From assembly GCF_024809975.1 (NCBI RefSeq), contig NZ_JANUDY010000005.1, positions 62,001-126,000 on the forward strand: a DNA stretch of 64,000 nt, in the 5' to 3' direction. A program made the position numbers and the translations under genes. Under the pieces are notes generated by a model. The model had not been told where the DNA came from and ran no database searches. It saw nothing but the letters and a program-made list of their open reading frames with translations. This document shows positions 62,131 through 64,000 of the stretch, one piece after another. The stretch comes from Comamonas sp. BIGb0152 (GTDB lineage: Bacteria > Pseudomonadota > Gammaproteobacteria > Burkholderiales > Burkholderiaceae_C). Every line of letters begins with the position of its first letter. Within the stretch, counting starts at the first letter, position 1.

Positions 62131-62330
62131 AAGCTTGATCCACTTGTACGGCTGTGCTGGCTCACGCCAATCCGTGCGGATAGTCGGCCACGCGGTGGCC
62201 GCGCTCCGTGATCTGCTTGACTGCTTCAATCTTGAATTCTTCGGAGTATGGCTGCTTGTTCGTCATGGCACCTCCTATTGGTTCTTCAGATTTGAGGCTC
62301 GAAGGTGTCTAGTACAGCCGGGGCAATTCA
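62131..62330 (-). pseudogene. IS3-family orfA relic and terminal repeat
   Basis: Leftward from the ATG at 62266 the frame reads MTNKQPYSEEFKIEAVKQIT, ERGHRVADYPHGLA, then stops. The next codons of the family (VSQHS and YKWIK) are present in shifted frames, implying two single-base losses. Upstream, the minus strand end TGAATTGCCCCGG (62330) resembles IS3-family terminal repeats (TGAACCGCCCCGG type). Only the first ~40 codons remain before the junction with the IS5 relic. The following 62331-62542 shows nothing I can assign. Confidence 0.65.
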
Positions 62331-62542
62331 AACACCGAAGTGGTGGGCGGTTCAAGCTATTGTCGATCGCCGATAAAACATGTTCAAGCCACTGTCAAAC
62401 CAGGTGCTTATCTGTGGCGGCAGTTGTTAGTCACGCGCGTTCCATTCACTGTCGGATGGGGGTGACGAATCCGCTGCAGAGGCAGCCTGTGGCGCATAGC
62501 GCTTGAGCGCCCTCTGGCACGCGAGTACCAAAAAGGTGCATA

Positions 62543-62941
62543 TTACTGACAGAGAAAAAGCGATGACTGCGGCTGCTTTGTTGGCGTCCCAACCAGAAAA
62601 AATATAGCTGTTCCTAGGAGACTAATAGCGAGGCAGAGAACTGAAAGACTGGTATTTTTCCATCGAGGGGTTGCAGCGAGCTGACGGCCTTTATTAGCTG
62701 CGGAGTGGCTGGTGAAATTAATGCAAAAAGAGCAAAGCCAAAGTACGAATGCTGACGAAGCCAATCCTATGGAGAAAATCAGATCATCATTTGAAATGCC
62801 AGCGTTTATTTGGAGAGCGACCAGCAGTACCGCAACTGCTGCACCTGCACCCCCGAGGCTGAATGCTGGACTGTTGTGCCAGTCGTGGGAATCATTTGAA
62901 CTAGCAGCTGCGGCCGGATTGTCTTCAGGTAGATTTTTCAT
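62543..62941 (-). CDS. Small membrane protein of unknown function
   Basis: 132 residues, with three hydrophobic segments: AGAAVAVLLVALQINAG, LIFSIGLASSAFVLWLCSF and LSVLCLAISLLGTAIFFLVG. The N-terminal 25 residues are polar (NLPEDNPAAAASSNDSHDW). No family is recognised. The GGGGAG lies directly against the ATG, an unusually short spacing. Codon use is less GC-biased than in neighbours, and it adjoins transposon debris, so it may be acquired. Moderate confidence that it is expressed. Confidence 0.5.
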   Translation of the reverse strand: MKNLPEDNPAAAASSNDSHDWHNSPAFSLGGAGAAVAVLLVALQINAGISNDDLIFSIGLASSAFVLWLCSFCINFTSHSAANKGRQLAATPRWKNTSLSVLCLAISLLGTAIFFLVGTPTKQPQSSLFLCQ

Positions 62942-63029
62942 CTCCCCAATGTAGCAAGCCAGCTCTTGAATTCATCGGTGCGCCGTTGCGTACCAGGAAC
63001 AAGCGACCCGGGATTTTGTAAGCACCCGC

Positions 63030-63986
63030 TCAGTTGCTGGTCGGCACCGGCTCGGCGTCGCCGTCTGCTTCGTTGAAACCTTCGTTGCTGCAGGCACCGT
63101 CTTCCACCAGCAGCTCCACCAGCTCGCGGGCAAAGGAGGGGAGCGATTCGAGGTTGCGCACCACGATCTGCATCTCGCGGTTGGACCATTCGTCCGAGAT
63201 GCTGATGATGCGGATGTCCATGCTGCGCGCGTGGCGGCGGGCGGCGGATTCGGGCAGGATGCCGATGCCCACGCCGGCCTCGATCATGCGGCAGGCGGCT
63301 TCGAAATTGCCCACCTGGATGCGCTGCTTGATCGGGCGGTGCAGCAGGTCGCTGTGCTGGCGCAAGAACGCATGGATGGCGCTCGATTCATGCAGGCCGA
63401 TGTAGTCGTATTCCAAGGTGTCGCCAAAGGCCACGGCCTTGCGCCGGGCCAGCGCATGGTCGGCATAGACGACGAGCACCAGGCGGTCGCGCCGGTAAGG
63501 CATCGCCACCAGGCTTTCGGTACGCACCTGGCCGGCGACGATGCCGATATCGGTCTGGCCTTCGCCCACGGCGCGGATGATGTCGTTGGACAGGCGCTCG
63601 CGCAGGTCGATATCCACATCCGGGTGCTTGCGCAGGTAGGCGCGCAGCACCGGGGGCAAAAACTCGCCCAGCGCGGTGGTGTTGGCAAACACCCGCACAT
63701 GGCCCTTGATGCCGCGTGCGTACTCCTGCATGTCGCCGCGCAGGTGCTCGATCTGGCCCAGCACGGTGCGGGCATGCTGCACAAAGGCCTGGCCGGGCAA
63801 GGTCAGGGTGACGCCTTGGCTGGTGCGGTAGAGCAGCTTGACGCCCATGCTCTCTTCCAGGTTCTTGATGCGGGTGCTGGCCGCCGGCAGCGAGATGAAC
63901 GACAGCTCGGCCCCCCGCGTCATGCTGTTCGCGTCTGCCACATGCACCATGAGGCGCAGATCTACCAAGTCAAAATGCATAGCCAT
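63030..63986 (-). CDS. LysR-family transcriptional regulator
   Basis: 318 residues. The helix-turn-helix region is DLVDLRLMVHVADANSMTRG, AELSFISLPAASTRIKNLEE, followed by a co-inducer domain (HVRVFANTTALGEFLPPVLR). The C-terminus is extended and acidic (NEGFNEADGDAEPVPTSN). The start is 15 bases from the window end, so its divergent target genes are not visible. Confidence 0.9.
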   Translation of the reverse strand: MAMHFDLVDLRLMVHVADANSMTRGAELSFISLPAASTRIKNLEESMGVKLLYRTSQGVTLTLPGQAFVQHARTVLGQIEHLRGDMQEYARGIKGHVRVFANTTALGEFLPPVLRAYLRKHPDVDIDLRERLSNDIIRAVGEGQTDIGIVAGQVRTESLVAMPYRRDRLVLVVYADHALARRKAVAFGDTLEYDYIGLHESSAIHAFLRQHSDLLHRPIKQRIQVGNFEAACRMIEAGVGIGILPESAARRHARSMDIRIISISDEWSNREMQIVVRNLESLPSFARELVELLVEDGACSNEGFNEADGDAEPVPTSN

Positions 63987-64000
63987 GGCGCGATTGTAGG

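Overview
The window looks like a chromosomal segment of a high-GC betaproteobacterium of the Comamonadaceae (Comamonas/Delftia-like). I infer this from the protein sequences, the rdgC / mnmG-rsmG-LysE-parA-parB neighbourhood, and the strong GC3 bias. No tRNA or rRNA gene was seen. The centre (about 24.3-26.5 kb) is an AT-rich, gene-free region with eight exact TTATCCACA DnaA boxes plus several near matches. I read it as the chromosomal origin (oriC). Three exact 16-bp parS sites lie nearby, two of them inside mnmG, together with parA and parB. dnaA and dnaN are not in the window.

Layout, left to right. 0-6 kb: the 3' part of a membrane-anchored aminopropyltransferase (speE-like) with an FAD lipoprotein; a broken tetR; a ribbon-helix-helix regulator/esterase pair; a hemolysin-III-like membrane protein. 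6.7-13.4 kb: a complete RND tripartite efflux operon divergent from soxR. 13.5-16 kb: an MFS transporter and an IS5-family element with a frameshifted transposase. 16.3-23.4 kb: siderophore-interacting protein, LprI-like protein, class A penicillin-binding protein, 3-hydroxybutyrate dehydrogenase, SlyD-like isomerase, GNAT, hibernation factor. 23.4-27.3 kb: tandem repeats, oriC and small mobile repeats. 27.3-37.7 kb: PagL, a Spy-like chaperone, rdgC, copZ-cueR, a glutathione transferase, and the mnmG/rsmG/parAB housekeeping block.

37.8-48.8 kb is the most unusual part. It holds a CsgG-like lipoprotein fused to a peptidoglycan-binding domain. Next comes a leftward regulatory operon (NarL-type response regulator, peptide-type binding protein, hybrid histidine kinase). 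Divergent from that is a three-gene set: a small secreted Asn/Ser-rich protein, a CsgG/HfaB-like outer-membrane lipoprotein, and a 999-residue secreted protein with about twelve repeats carrying a V-S-G-N-Q core. The order and types of genes recall the Caulobacter holdfast-anchor genes hfaA-hfaB-hfaD and the curli system. I propose it as a sensor-controlled surface fibre or anchor system.

48.9-59.7 kb: ordinary metabolic and regulatory genes (GNAT, flavin reductase, AraC with MFS, FAD-linked D-2-hydroxyacid dehydrogenase, cobalamin adenosyltransferase) and a D-amino-acid/dicarboxylic amino-acid group (LysR, DadA, binding protein, Asp/Glu racemase). 59.8-62.4 kb is a transposon graveyard: an acyltransferase gene lies between two same-orientation IS5-family relics, one of which carries nine copies of a 9-bp repeat and abuts an IS3-family orfA relic. 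The window ends with a small membrane protein and a LysR regulator.

A 150-170-bp repeat with inverted ends and no coding capacity occurs three times (13.4, 25.4 and 26.9 kb). One copy supplies the C-terminus of SoxR.
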